Numbered from the stretch's first letter, positions 16,418 through 26,752 are shown. The stretch is 64,000 bases of DNA from GCA-2746795 sp963747345 (GCA_963747345.1 CAVVFA010000009.1:124001-188000); one strand, 5' to 3'. A program made the numbers and translations. The notes: generated by a model not told the origin, from the sequence alone.

Positions 16418-17764
16418 TTAGACCAATGGGGTGTAATGTCGCGTTGGAGATTGCCTGGTGTAGGGCGTTGAGAAGGCGTTGGCCGAGAAGGCGTTGGCCG
16501 AGACGGCCGTTAAATCATCACCACAGCGCACCCGATAAGAAGCCATGCCAGTTCCCTGCAAAATGGATTCCAAGCTAGCACTTGATTTTCGTGCGCCAAA
16601 TGATTCGGGATCGATCAGAATAGTCACTACACGCAACCCCTTGCGCACAAGTTGTCGAGCAGATGTCGCCCATTTTTCCGAATTTGTCGGAGATACCACA
16701 ATGACGGTTGTACCGCGCGGGAACAGATGTGCTTCGGCGTGCAGCATATCGTCGATAGGCAGTCTGCCCTGGGCGCGCAGCACCGCCAACGTCTCCAAAA
16801 TGCGCGTTAGTTGCCGTTCGCCACGGTCAGGCTGCACCATTTCATTCGACTGCCCATAGGCCAACATCCCCACAGACCTATTGTGGCGAATAAAATATTG
16901 AGCGATAGAAGCGGCCGTAGCCACTGTGTATTCTTCTGTCGTCTCTGGCAGCGTAAATTTCTCCTGCTGCATCCATTTCGGCAAATTTTTAAGAGATGTA
17001 TCCGTCTTTTCAGGCGAATTAGAGGCAGCAATATGACCAAAGACAGCCATGTCCGGCACAATCCAAATATCAGCCAAGGGGTCTAACTCAAACTCCTTGA
17101 CAATCATCCGGTCACGCCGTGCCGTACTCGGCCAATGAATACGACTAAAACTGTCACCAGGCGCATAATCGCGCACCCCAGATGCATTCGTCGTCACATA
17201 ATGCGTGCGCCGGCGCAGCGCATCACCCCCAGGCAATAAGCCCACAGGCAGCGCAAATTGTTGAATATCAAAAGTAAGCGGCAGAATGACAACGTTAGAG
17301 GTCGGCGTCAAGGATTTCTCCATGGAAAACAGGCCGAATGGATCACTCGACCGCAGTGTAATTGGCCCCAACTGATACCGACCACGTTCTTGACAAATCG
17401 TTGTGGTTCGCCATGTGAAACTCTGTTTAGGACGCAAATTGTTGACAACGTAACTGGTTTGATGGCCGGGTACGTTGGAGTGATCCCGCACTTCCAGCCA
17501 TAGTTTTGGCACGAAACTGGTATTACGCACTGTAAACCGTTCTTCCAACGGCCGTCCCACTTGCGTGCGCCGCACTCTTGTCGCCCGAGACAAATGAACC
17601 CCATTGATACTCGTCCACGCCCATAAAAAAGAAATGATAAGCAGCAGACCCATCAAGTAGGCAAGATTAAAAAGAATGCTCCGCCCGGTGATCAAACCGC
17701 CGATAAATGCCAGCACTGCTAACACAAAAACGGCCGTTCTTCGTTGTCTGAGTTGGTTGCGCAT
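16418..17764 (-). CDS. DUF58 protein with two N-terminal membrane segments
   Basis: 448 residues as read. Two hydrophobic segments at the start (TAVFVLAVLAFIGGLITG and LAYLMGLLLIISFLWAW) anchor it. The DUF58 signature is the block DYAPGDSFSRIHWPSTARRDRMIVKEFELDPLA, close to residue 210. The final 15 to 30 residues (SANAFSANAFSTPYTRQ) are encoded by a duplicated GGCCAACGCCTTCTC unit and look like out-of-frame reading; the natural protein probably continues into 16005-16322. It starts 2 bases after the MoxR stop, so the two are one operon. Confidence 0.87.
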   Translation of the reverse strand: MRNQLRQRRTAVFVLAVLAFIGGLITGRSILFNLAYLMGLLLIISFLWAWTSINGVHLSRATRVRRTQVGRPLEERFTVRNTSFVPKLWLEVRDHSNVPGHQTSYVVNNLRPKQSFTWRTTTICQERGRYQLGPITLRSSDPFGLFSMEKSLTPTSNVVILPLTFDIQQFALPVGLLPGGDALRRRTHYVTTNASGVRDYAPGDSFSRIHWPSTARRDRMIVKEFELDPLADIWIVPDMAVFGHIAASNSPEKTDTSLKNLPKWMQQEKFTLPETTEEYTVATAASIAQYFIRHNRSVGMLAYGQSNEMVQPDRGERQLTRILETLAVLRAQGRLPIDDMLHAEAHLFPRGTTVIVVSPTNSEKWATSARQLVRKGLRVVTILIDPESFGARKSSASLESILQGTGMASYRVRCGDDLTAVSANAFSANAFSTPYTRQSPTRHYTPLV

Positions 17765-17766
17765 TA

Positions 17767-18717
17767 TTACCCCCTAACTTGTGCGCCGGGAACGGGCGTT
17801 GAATCTAAAATCTCCTGTACGATGGCTTCTGGTTCTACATCTTTAATACGAGCCGCTGGCCCAATAATAATACGGTGACTCAGTGCCGATACCGCCAACG
17901 CCTTCACATCATCCGGCAACACATAATCACGAGCGAAAAGCGCCGCGCGCGCCTGACTTAAGCGATAAATAGCTAACGCCCCCCGCGAACTGGAACCCAA
18001 ATAGACCTCAGGATGTTCACGAGTTTTACGCACCAAGTTAACAATATATTCCTTCACCTTGTCATCCAGATAGATTTCCTTAACGGCCGTTTGCGCTTCC
18101 CGCAGCTCCTCAGCAGAGACAACCTGCTCAATCCCGTCAATAGGATGACTGTGCTGCTGACGTTCCAGCATCTCGATTTCCTCTTCCTTCGTGGCATATC
18201 CCAAGCGAATCCGCAGCATAAATCGGTCTAATTGCGCCTCAGGCAGCGGGAACGTCCCTTCATATTCAATCGGATTTTGCGTCGCCAGCACCATAAATGG
18301 GATGTCCAGCGGATACGTCGTGCCATCCACCGTCACCTGCCGTTCCTCCATCGCCTCCAGCAAAGCTGACTGGGTTTTGGGCGTCGCCCGATTGATTTCA
18401 TCCACCAATACAATCTGCGCATGAATCGGCCCCGGACGGAACTCAAATTCACGGCTCTTCTGATTAAACACCGACACACCCGTCACATCACTCGGCAGCA
18501 TATCGGGCGTAAACTGAATCCGTTGAAACTTACACCCCACAGATTTCGACAGCGACTTCGCCAGAACCGTCTTACCCACGCCAGGCACATCTTCAATTAA
18601 AATGTGTCCCTGGCACAGCAACCCCAACACCGTCAACTGCACCGAAGCTCGTTTACCTATAATAACCTTCTCAACATTTTCAACAATTCGATTGGCAATC
18701 GCTTGGACATCTGCCAT
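17767..18717 (-). CDS. MoxR-family AAA+ ATPase (second locus)
   Basis: 316 residues. Walker A GVPGVGKT, Walker B ILVDEINRATPKTQ (read QIVLVDEINRATPK), sensor LATQNPIEYEGTFPLPEAQLDRFMLR and the lid DYVLPDDVKALAVSALSHRI are all complete. It is followed directly by the membrane DUF58 gene. The pair MoxR plus membrane-anchored DUF58 is a widespread two-gene unit; the VWA and protease genes of the first locus are missing here. Confidence 0.93.
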   Translation of the reverse strand: MADVQAIANRIVENVEKVIIGKRASVQLTVLGLLCQGHILIEDVPGVGKTVLAKSLSKSVGCKFQRIQFTPDMLPSDVTGVSVFNQKSREFEFRPGPIHAQIVLVDEINRATPKTQSALLEAMEERQVTVDGTTYPLDIPFMVLATQNPIEYEGTFPLPEAQLDRFMLRIRLGYATKEEEIEMLERQQHSHPIDGIEQVVSAEELREAQTAVKEIYLDDKVKEYIVNLVRKTREHPEVYLGSSSRGALAIYRLSQARAALFARDYVLPDDVKALAVSALSHRIIIGPAARIKDVEPEAIVQEILDSTPVPGAQVRG

Positions 18718-19296
18718 GTTTTCGCTCCTTGGTCAGTCAGCTTTCGAAAGGATATGGTAACGCCCCCACCCCATTTCTTGAAAACCTATCATTTTTAAAT
18801 GCAACGATATTGATACAAGAATTTACCATTAATGCAAGCAGAATTTGAAAAACGTTGATGAATCGCTCAAAAGTATACCAAGATTCAGATTTGCATGGTA
18901 ATTTTGGTGACATTTAGGGGTCATCGCTCACTCCATCGACCTCTCTCCCCCATTATTGTTTGTGTAAATTATACAAGGTAGTGTCACTTTTGTTGTGCCT
19001 ATTGACTCACGTTTATATAAATGATATAGTTGACGCATCAACTATTATTAACTTGAGTGTTTTTACTTTGGAGAGACCTGTTAACCGTGATGGGAAAATA
19101 TCAGGCAATCAAAATATTAAAGTCTCAAGTGAAACTGGGCCAATGGCTGTGAGCGAGGGGATCGTTCGCATTCATTGGCGTTTTTTGTATTAGTGTATGC
19201 CGTAAAAACGGCCGTTTTCTCAACAACATCGGAGCCACCCCAAATAGTTGAGAAAGCACATGGGCCTTTGCGCCTTATTTAGATGTCGGAGGACAA
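18718..19296. other. Divergent intergenic region between MoxR operon and amylase gene
   Basis: 579 AT-rich bases that must hold the promoters of both directions. It contains AACGGCCGTT at about 19207. A short reading frame at 18960-19193 looks random. GGAGG at 19288 is the ribosome binding site of the amylase gene. I see no further structure. Confidence 0.5.
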
Positions 19297-22200
19297 ATGA
19301 GAACAACCCACCTTTCCCGAAGGCTGGCATTAGCCAGTCTGTTTTTCGTATCTCTATTTTTAATGATCAACAGCATTTCCCAAGCTAATAGTGCCTTAGC
19401 CCAAAGCGCTTCCAGCGTTACCCTTGTGGGTGATTTGCAAAGCGAATTGGGCTGTTCTGGTGACTGGCAGCCGGATTGCACCGCCACCCCCCTAACCGAA
19501 ATTGGATATGGCTTGTGGCGTGGTGAATACACTGTGCCAGCGGGTGCGTGGGAATACAAAACCGCCCTGAATGGCACGTGGGATGTCAGTTACCCTGCTG
19601 GCAATATCCCGCTTTCAGTGGCAGCCAATACCGACGTTCGTTTCTATTTTGATGAAAAGACAACGGCCGTTCTCGACAATATCAACGATAAAATAGCCGT
19701 CGCCGCTGGCACCTTCCAGGATGAACTGGGCTGTCCTGGCGACTGGCAAGCAGAATGTGTCAACACCCTCCTCACCGATGTTGATAGCAACGGCATCTAC
19801 AGCTTTGTCTCAGCCGATATTCCAGTCGGCGATTACAACTTCAAAGTGACGCTAGACGAAGCCTGGACCACTTCCTACCCTGCCAGCGACCTCCCCTTCA
19901 GCGTCACCGCCGCCAAAGATGTCGTCACAATCACTTGGAACAGCGCCACAAACGATGTCACCGTAGACGTTGTGCCAGACCCCGGCAATGACAGCACTGC
20001 CACCCTGGCTGGCAATTTCCAAGATGAACTCGGTTGCCCTGGCGACTGGCAGCCTGAATGTACCGTCACACAGTTGACCAAAATCGGTAACGGCGTTTGG
20101 CGCGGCCTGTTTACGATTCCTGCTGGTACCTGGGAATATAAAGCTGCCCTAAACGGCACCTGGGATGTGAGTTACCCCGCTGGCAACATCCCACTTACAT
20201 TAGCAGCAGATACCGATGTCCGTTTTTACTTTGACGAAAAGACAACGGCCGTTCACGATGATGTTAACAATATTGTCGCCATAGCCGCAGGTAATTTCCA
20301 AACATTTGTTGGCTGCTCCGGCGATTGGCAAGCAAATTGTGTAAACAGCTTGCTTACCGATGCCGACGGCGACAATATTTACACATTCACCACCACTGAC
20401 ATTCCCGCAGGCAGCTACGAGTTCAAAATCACTCTCAACGAAGCATGGGACACCTCATACCCTGGCGGCAACGTACCATTTACCACTACAGACGGCGCTA
20501 TCGTCACCATGAGCTACAACGCCACCAATAACGATGTCAATATCGCCGTCAGTGGCAATGGCCTGGAACCAGGTGACGAACTACTGGTGCGCAGCAGCCT
20601 CCGCACACCGTTGGCTGACGAACTCTTCTACTTTGTCTTACCCGACCGTTTTGAAAATGGTGATCCCAGCAACGATGACGCCGGCACAGGCAGCAGCGAC
20701 CCGCTGGTTCATGGCAACCTGCCTACGGACAAAGGGTTTTACCACGGTGGCGACCTGGCTGGTTTGACAAGTAAGTTGGACTATTTGAATGATTTGGGTG
20801 TAACGGCCGTTTGGCTTACTCCTCAATTCACCAACAACTGGGTACAGGGCGATGGCACCATTGCCGGTTCTTCAGCCGCTTATCATGGCTACTGGCAAAC
20901 TGACTACACGCAGATTGATCCTCACTTTGGCAGCAACGTCGAATTACAAGCGTTCATCGACAATGCCCATGCTCGCGGCATCAAAGTCTTCTTCGACATC
21001 GTACTCAATCATACCGGCGATGTCATCGACTACGACGAAGGACTCTCCAATTACCGCGACAAAACCGACTTCCCTTACCAAGATGCAGATGGCAATGAAT
21101 TCGACGATCGGGATTACGCGGGCACAGCCAACTTCCCACCGTTAGATGCCGCTACCAGTTTCCCCTATACGCCGATCTTCCCCACCGCTGCAGGCGCTAC
21201 AGCCAAAGCACCTGCCTGGCTCAACAATCCCATCTACTATCATAATCGGGGCAATTCCACCTTTAGCGGTGAAAGCTCAACCTATGGCGATTTCTTCGGC
21301 CTGGACGACCTCTTCACCGAGCATCCAGATGTTGTCAACGGTATGATCGACATCCACAAACAAATGATCAGCCAGTTTGGCATCGACGGTTTCCGCATTG
21401 ATACCGTCAAGCACGTCAACGACGAAATGTGGGAAGCGTTCATCCCCGCCATCCAGCAACATGCCGCAGACGAAGGCATCGCCGATTTCTTCATCTTTGG
21501 TGAAGTGTTCAGTGGCGATCCAGCCTATGCCAGCCGCTTTACCACAGAGCTGCCGTTCCCCTCTCTGCTCGATTTCGGCTTTGAAGGCACGGTGAAGAGC
21601 TTTGCCGCCAGCAGCAACAGCACCGATCAGGTGCGCGATTTCTTCGCCTCTGATGACTATTACACCGACGATGACAGCAACGCTTACGGCCTCGTCAAAT
21701 TCATCGGCAACCACGACATCGGCCGTTTTGGCAATGCCATTGACAGCGCCAACCCCGGTGCCGATGACAACGAACGTGTCGCTCGGGCTGAACTCGGTTA
21801 CGCGTTGGCTTACTTCTCCCGTGGTATTCCGCTGGTCTATTACGGCGACGAACAAGGCTTCACTGGCGACGGCGGCGACAAAGATGCCCGTCAAGACATG
21901 ATGCCCAGCCTCGTCCCCTCCTACAATGACGACAACCTCATCGGCACCAGCGCCACCACCGCCGATGACAACTTCGACGAAACGCATCCCCTCTTCCAAA
22001 CCTTCTCTGACATGGCTCAACTGCGGGACGCCCATGTGGCCCTCCGCCAAGGTGTGCAAATTCACCGTTACAGCGAAGGCAGCGCCGGTATCTACGCATT
22101 CTCACGTATTGATCCCGCCGAACAAGTGGAATATCTCGTTGTGCTGAACAACAGTGAAAGCGCCGACAGCGCCACCTTCACCACAGGCACACCCGATGCC

Positions 22201-22410
22201 ACTTTCAACAACCTAATCGCTGGCGGCGCCGTTGTGGCAGATGCCAATGGTGATGTAACCGTCAACCTGGATGGGTTGAGTTTTGCCGTCTTCCAAGCTG
22301 ATTCTGGCTTACCAGTCGGCAGCACCGCCCCGGCCATCGTCATGAGCACCCCAGCGGCGAACAGTGAAGTGACCGGACGCATTGAAGTGGCAGCGACGGT
22401 AGGCACGTGA
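19297..22410 (+). CDS. Secreted alpha-amylase (GH13) with four X25-type modules; first part of a giant amylase-pullulanase gene
   Basis: Signal peptide ends near residue 32 (ASLFFVSLFLMINSISQANS). Four repeats of about 95 residues follow, each starting like LQSELGCSGDWQPDCTATPL and ending with a YPAGNIPL-type strand; they match the X25 module of pullulanases, which binds or positions starch. The GH13 barrel begins DELFYFVLPDRFENGD near residue 445 and has all hallmarks: DIVLNHTGD, GIDGFRIDTVKHV (nucleophile D), FGEVF (acid E) and FIGNHDIGRF. An Ig-like linker starts before the frame is lost at 22408. The next frames continue into pullulanase modules, so it is part of one larger enzyme. Confidence 0.88.
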   Translation: MRTTHLSRRLALASLFFVSLFLMINSISQANSALAQSASSVTLVGDLQSELGCSGDWQPDCTATPLTEIGYGLWRGEYTVPAGAWEYKTALNGTWDVSYPAGNIPLSVAANTDVRFYFDEKTTAVLDNINDKIAVAAGTFQDELGCPGDWQAECVNTLLTDVDSNGIYSFVSADIPVGDYNFKVTLDEAWTTSYPASDLPFSVTAAKDVVTITWNSATNDVTVDVVPDPGNDSTATLAGNFQDELGCPGDWQPECTVTQLTKIGNGVWRGLFTIPAGTWEYKAALNGTWDVSYPAGNIPLTLAADTDVRFYFDEKTTAVHDDVNNIVAIAAGNFQTFVGCSGDWQANCVNSLLTDADGDNIYTFTTTDIPAGSYEFKITLNEAWDTSYPGGNVPFTTTDGAIVTMSYNATNNDVNIAVSGNGLEPGDELLVRSSLRTPLADELFYFVLPDRFENGDPSNDDAGTGSSDPLVHGNLPTDKGFYHGGDLAGLTSKLDYLNDLGVTAVWLTPQFTNNWVQGDGTIAGSSAAYHGYWQTDYTQIDPHFGSNVELQAFIDNAHARGIKVFFDIVLNHTGDVIDYDEGLSNYRDKTDFPYQDADGNEFDDRDYAGTANFPPLDAATSFPYTPIFPTAAGATAKAPAWLNNPIYYHNRGNSTFSGESSTYGDFFGLDDLFTEHPDVVNGMIDIHKQMISQFGIDGFRIDTVKHVNDEMWEAFIPAIQQHAADEGIADFFIFGEVFSGDPAYASRFTTELPFPSLLDFGFEGTVKSFAASSNSTDQVRDFFASDDYYTDDDSNAYGLVKFIGNHDIGRFGNAIDSANPGADDNERVARAELGYALAYFSRGIPLVYYGDEQGFTGDGGDKDARQDMMPSLVPSYNDDNLIGTSATTADDNFDETHPLFQTFSDMAQLRDAHVALRQGVQIHRYSEGSAGIYAFSRIDPAEQVEYLVVLNNSESADSATFTTGTPDATFNNLIAGGAVVADANGDVTVNLDGLSFAVFQADSGLPVGSTAPAIVMSTPAANSEVTGRIEVAATVGT

Positions 22411-23245
22411 TGCGTATTCCGAAGTCACCTTTGCCGTTTCCGTTGATGGCGGCGACTACGAAGTCATCGGCACTGACGACAACGCGCCTTACCGCGTCTT
22501 CTACGACACATCAACCCTAGCTGGCACCACGTCACTTACATTCAAAGCTATCGTCAACGATTTCAATGGCAATCTGAACGCCGACAAAGTAACCGCCTCG
22601 GTGGGTGAAATCGTTGAACCACCACAAGGTGCTTCCGCTTACGCTGTCATCCACTATGCACGGGAAGATGGCGACTATGGCGACCATACCACCGGTGATT
22701 ACAACGATTACTGGGGTCTGCATCTCTGGGGCGACATTGACGAGACCATTGAGTGGACAGCCCCCAAACCGTTCCTTGGCGAAGATGATAACGGCCGTTT
22801 TGCCTGGATAAAACTCGCGCCAAATGCACAAGAAATCGGGTTCATCGTCCATCGCGGCGATGCCAAAGACGGCACAGACAGTGACCGCTTCTTCAATCCT
22901 GGCGCTACCCCAGAAATCTGGCTCAAACAAGACGACGCCACATCTACACCTCGCAAGCCGAAGCACAAGGTTTCGTCACCATCCGCTACCATCGTGATGA
23001 TGGCGACTACGGCGACCCAACATCGCCCGATTACAACGATTATTGGGGGCTTCACCTTTGGGGCGACGCCATCGATCCAAGCGAAGGTACAGCCTGGGAC
23101 GCTTCCAAACCACCCACCGGCATTGACGATTTTGGCGCTTACTGGACTGTCCTTCTGCAAGACGCCAACCAGCCCGTCAACTTCATCATCCATCGTGGTG
23201 ACAACAAAGACCCCAACCTTGATTTAAGCTTCATCCCCGTCGAAA
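22411..23245 (+). pseudogene. Linker and first two pullulanase-associated (CBM41/PUD) modules, frame-broken
   Basis: After a one-base shift at about 22408 the protein resumes as DAYSEVTFAVSVDGGDYEVI, an Ig-like module, then a PUD/CBM41 module (YAVIHYAREDGDYGD, DYNDYWGLHLWGD, IGFIVHRGDAKDG). A second shift near 22942 is needed for the next PUD module (TIRYHRDDGDYGD, NFIIHRGDNKDPN). CBM41-type modules bind alpha-glucans. The longest single frame here is 22601-23227. Confidence 0.75.
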
Positions 23246-24541
23246 ATGCCTCCGTTTGGATGCAATCAGGTGATGAAACCATCTACCCCAGCCGAGGCGC
23301 GGCGGAAAACACCGTTTATCTCCGCTACCATCGCGCCGACGGTGATTATGGCGACTACACCAGCACCGATTACAATGATTTCTGGGGTACTGCACGTCTG
23401 GACTGGTGCAGATATTTCTGTTTCCTGGACAGACCCGCTTAAACCAGAAAGTGTCGGCATCTTTGGCCCTGAATTCAAGATTCCGCTGGTAGAAAATGCC
23501 ACAGAGCTCGCCTACATCCTGCATCGGGGTGATACCAAAGACCCTGGCGTCGATCAGTTTTTGAATCTAGACAAATGGGGATTCGAGGTCTGGCAGCTCG
23601 AAGGTGAAGGGCCAGAGCATCCAGAAGAACCACATTACGTATTGCCCTTGTTGGCTGGCGGCGGCGGTGCTAACGCAGGCAATATCGACGTGCAAAGCGC
23701 CTACTGGGTTGATGAAAGCACCATCGCCTGGGCAGCAGCCGACAACAGCAGCCTCACTTACACGCTCCAATACGCCCCAGAAGGCGGCCTCGAAGCTACA
23801 GATGAGGGCATCACTGGCGGCAGCAGCATTACGCTAACTCCAGGTGCCCTGAGCGACGATGTCAAAGCCAAATTCCCGCATCTGGCAGCGCTGCCAGGTC
23901 TTAAAATCAGCGAGGCAGACTTGACGCTCGTGCCTGATATCCTCAAAGGTCAAATTGCAGTTTCGGCCGTTAACGAAGATGGTCAATCGGTAGATGCCAC
24001 TGGCTTGCAAATTCCGGGCGTGTTGGATGACCTATACACCTACAATGGCGGTCTGGGCATTACCTGGGATGGCAATGTCCCCACCATCAGCGTGTGGGCA
24101 CCGACAGCCAAGAACGTGTCACTGCATCTGTTTGACGATGCTAACCCATCTACAACCAGCACCATCGTTCCAATGATTTTGGATGCTGGCGTTTGGAGCA
24201 TCACGGGGCAGGCAGATTGGGCAAATAAGTTCTATCTGTTTGATGTAGAAGTGTATGTCCACAGCACAGGACAGGTTGAAAACAATCTAGTCACTGACCC
24301 CTACTCCTTAAGTCTGTCAACTAACAGTTTGCGTAGCCAAATTGTTAATTTAGATGATGGCACATTGATGCCTGATGGCTGGAATGGCTACTCAAAACCA
24401 GAACTAACAGCGCCAGAAGACATCACCATCTATGAACTCCATGTGCGTGATTTCAGTGTGAATGATCCAACTGTGCCGGAAGAATTGCAAGGCACGTTCA
24501 AAGCATTCACGTTGGACGGTACCGATGGGATGAACATCTAA
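23246..24541 (+). CDS. Pullulanase N-terminal part: third PUD module, N-terminal GH13 modules
   Basis: The frame carries the end of a third PUD module (LHVWTGADISVSW, LAYILHRGDTKDPG; a shift near 23390 joins its start), then the pullulanase N2/CBM48 region: YVLPLLAGGGGANAGNIDVQ, VDESTIAW, LDDLYTYNGGLGITW and ISVWAPTAKNVSLHLFDD. It ends with the start of the catalytic barrel, ITIYELHVRDFSVNDPTVPE, a classic PulA signature. The frame is lost at DGTDGMNI, where GMEHLKALADAGLSHLHLLP should follow. It is a continuation of the 19297 gene; no ribosome site precedes it. Confidence 0.8.
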   Translation: MPPFGCNQVMKPSTPAEARRKTPFISATIAPTVIMATTPAPITMISGVLHVWTGADISVSWTDPLKPESVGIFGPEFKIPLVENATELAYILHRGDTKDPGVDQFLNLDKWGFEVWQLEGEGPEHPEEPHYVLPLLAGGGGANAGNIDVQSAYWVDESTIAWAAADNSSLTYTLQYAPEGGLEATDEGITGGSSITLTPGALSDDVKAKFPHLAALPGLKISEADLTLVPDILKGQIAVSAVNEDGQSVDATGLQIPGVLDDLYTYNGGLGITWDGNVPTISVWAPTAKNVSLHLFDDANPSTTSTIVPMILDAGVWSITGQADWANKFYLFDVEVYVHSTGQVENNLVTDPYSLSLSTNSLRSQIVNLDDGTLMPDGWNGYSKPELTAPEDITIYELHVRDFSVNDPTVPEELQGTFKAFTLDGTDGMNI

Positions 24542-24753
24542 AAGCACTGGCAGATGCTGGACTAAGTCATCTCCATCTGCTGCCTGTGTTTGATATTGCC
24601 ACCATCAATGAGAACAAATCCGAATGGCAGGAAGCAGATTGGTCTGAACTTAGCTAGTTATCCTCCCTGATTCGGATCAACAGCAAGCTTTAATCACTGC
24701 AGTATGAAGACCTTGACGGCTTCAATTGGGGCTATGATCCATTCCATTACACT

Positions 24754-26538
24754 GTGCCAGAAGGCAGTTACAGCACCAATCCTGATGGCAGCACGCGCAT
24801 CGTAGAGTTCCGCGAAATGGTGCAGTCTGTCAATGAAATGGGCTTGCGCGTGGTCATGGATGTGGTCTACAACCACACCAATTCCTCTGGCCAGGACGAA
24901 AAATCGGTGCTGGATCGTATCGTGCCCGGTTACTACCATCGTCTGAATGACAAAGGCCAGGTCGAAACCTCCACCTGCTGCCAGAACACCGCCAGCGAAC
25001 ACGCCATGATGGAAAAGCTGATGGTTGATTCACTGGTAACATGGGCTAAAGAATACAAAGTAGATGCGTTCCGCTTTGACCTAATGGGCCACCACATGGT
25101 CTCCAATATGGTAGCAATCCGTGAAGCCTTGGATGCATTGACGGTTGAGAAAGATGGCGTCGATGGCAAATCTATCTACCTGTATGGCGAAGGCTGGAAC
25201 TTTGGTGAAGTAGCTAACAATGCCCGTGGCGTTAATGCCACCCAGTTGAATGTTGGCGGCTTGGGTATCGGCACGTTCAGCGACCGGCTGCGTGATGCTG
25301 TACGTGGTGGTGGCCCCTTTGACAATGGTGCAGATTTAATTCGCAATCAAGGGTTTGCCAATGGCTTGTATTACGATCCCAACAGCATGAACAGTGGCTC
25401 TCAAACTGAATTAGACCGTTTGCTGCTTTCGACTGACCAGATTCGGGTCGGCATGGCTGGTAATCTGGCGGACTACACGTTTGAAGATCGCAATGGCAAT
25501 ATGGTGACCGGTGCTCAGGTTGACTATAACGGTCAGCCTGCTGGCTACACGCAAGATCCGCAAGAAGACATCACCTACATCTCCAAGCATGACAATCAGA
25601 CGTTGTACGACAACAATACATACAAGAATCCGGTTGGATTGAGTATGGCAGATCGGGTACGCTCGCAGAATGTGGGTATGTCTACGGTTTTGTTGGGGCA
25701 AGGTGTGCCATTTATGCAGGCAGGCAGTGATTTACTGCGCTCTAAGTCGCTAGATCGAGACAGCTTCAATTCCGGTGATTGGTTCAACAAGTTGGACTTC
25801 AGTTATCAGGACAACAACTTTGGTGTTGGACTGCCGGTGGCTGGCAAGAATGCCGACAACTGGGGCATTATGCAGCCATTGTTGGCAAATCCTGCTCTGC
25901 AACCCACACCAAGTGACATTGCGTTTTCCGCAGAATTGTTCCAAGATTTACTGGCGATTCGAGACAGCAGTCCGTTGTTCCGTTTGCAAACTGCTGAACA
26001 GATTCAAGAACGGGTCGCGTTCCACAATACTGGCGCATCCCAATTACCGGGCATGATTGTTATGTCCATTTCTGACCTGACGACCGTTGATCTTGACAGG
26101 AATCATGAGTTTGTAGTGGTTGCTGTAAATGCGAATGATGAAGCACAAACGTTCACGGACACGGATTTGGTTGGGCTAGACCTGGTTCTGCATCCGGTTC
26201 AGATGAGTTCGGTGGATTCGGTAGTGAAAACGGCCGTTTACACCCCTGCTACTGGCTCTCTCGCGATTCCGGGACGGACAACGGCCGTTTTCGTGGTGCA
26301 AGCGACGGCGAGCGAGTTGATCGACTTCCTCATCAAGGACGTGGAAACGTTGGTTGAAGCAGGAGACCTGTCCTCACATCTGGGCAAGTGGCTAACCCAT
26401 CCGTTGGAACTGGCACAATTCCATCTGGAGCATGGCCGAGAAAGACCCGCTCAAAACCTGATTCTCAACTTCTATTTGCGGGTTTCACTGCTAGAGAAGC
26501 TCCAGTATTCTGGACCAAGACACGGCCGAAACTTTTAA
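24754..26538 (+). CDS. Pullulanase (PulA-type GH13) catalytic part with FIMAH-like C-terminus
   Basis: The preceding 210 bases (24542-24753) encode the missing barrel segment in several frames (LPVFDIATINENKSEW, then DLDGFNWGYDPFHYTVPEGS). Catalytic motifs follow: VVMDVVYNHTN, YKVDAFRFDLMGHH (nucleophile), YLYGEGWNFGE (acid/base) and ISKHDNQTLYDN. The end, after about residue 510, has the pattern of a FIMAH domain (ELIDFLIKDVETLVEAGDL); its last part is shifted near 26510 and closes as TAETFKASAMEIYHLLKK with a stop at 26576-26578. Pullulanases cut alpha-1,6 branches of starch. With the amylase part it forms a bifunctional amylopullulanase of about 2,400 residues if repaired. Confidence 0.83.
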   Translation: MPEGSYSTNPDGSTRIVEFREMVQSVNEMGLRVVMDVVYNHTNSSGQDEKSVLDRIVPGYYHRLNDKGQVETSTCCQNTASEHAMMEKLMVDSLVTWAKEYKVDAFRFDLMGHHMVSNMVAIREALDALTVEKDGVDGKSIYLYGEGWNFGEVANNARGVNATQLNVGGLGIGTFSDRLRDAVRGGGPFDNGADLIRNQGFANGLYYDPNSMNSGSQTELDRLLLSTDQIRVGMAGNLADYTFEDRNGNMVTGAQVDYNGQPAGYTQDPQEDITYISKHDNQTLYDNNTYKNPVGLSMADRVRSQNVGMSTVLLGQGVPFMQAGSDLLRSKSLDRDSFNSGDWFNKLDFSYQDNNFGVGLPVAGKNADNWGIMQPLLANPALQPTPSDIAFSAELFQDLLAIRDSSPLFRLQTAEQIQERVAFHNTGASQLPGMIVMSISDLTTVDLDRNHEFVVVAVNANDEAQTFTDTDLVGLDLVLHPVQMSSVDSVVKTAVYTPATGSLAIPGRTTAVFVVQATASELIDFLIKDVETLVEAGDLSSHLGKWLTHPLELAQFHLEHGRERPAQNLILNFYLRVSLLEKLQYSGPRHGRNF

Positions 26539-26668
26539 AGCTTCTGCTATGGAAATTTATCATCTGCTGAAAAAGTAAAAACCTGAACCGTAGAGGCGTG
26601 GAGACCGCAGAGATTTCAAGGGTTTTCTCTGTGATCTTCACGTTCTCTGTGGTGAAAATTTGATAATC

Positions 26669-26709
26669 AAAACGGCCGTTTTCTATTAAATTAGGAAACG
26701 GCCGTTTTT
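26669..26709. terminator. Two AACGGCCGTT palindromes flanking an AT loop, with T run
   Basis: AAAACGGCCGTTTT, then TCTATTAAATTAGG, then AAACGGCCGTTTTT. Either palindrome or the pair can fold; five T follow. Located between the pullulanase end and the next membrane protein gene. Confidence 0.5.
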
Positions 26710-26752
26710 CGCTTGGATAGAACATCTGTGGTAAAATCACGCAGTTAAAATT

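Noticed and set aside
18960..19193. Plus-strand frame of 77 codons upstream of the amylase gene
   Set aside because: AT-rich, no ribosome binding site, composition unlike neighbouring genes.
23246..24541. Separate pullulanase gene start
   Set aside because: No ribosome binding site and the module continues directly from the preceding frames; the ATG is internal.
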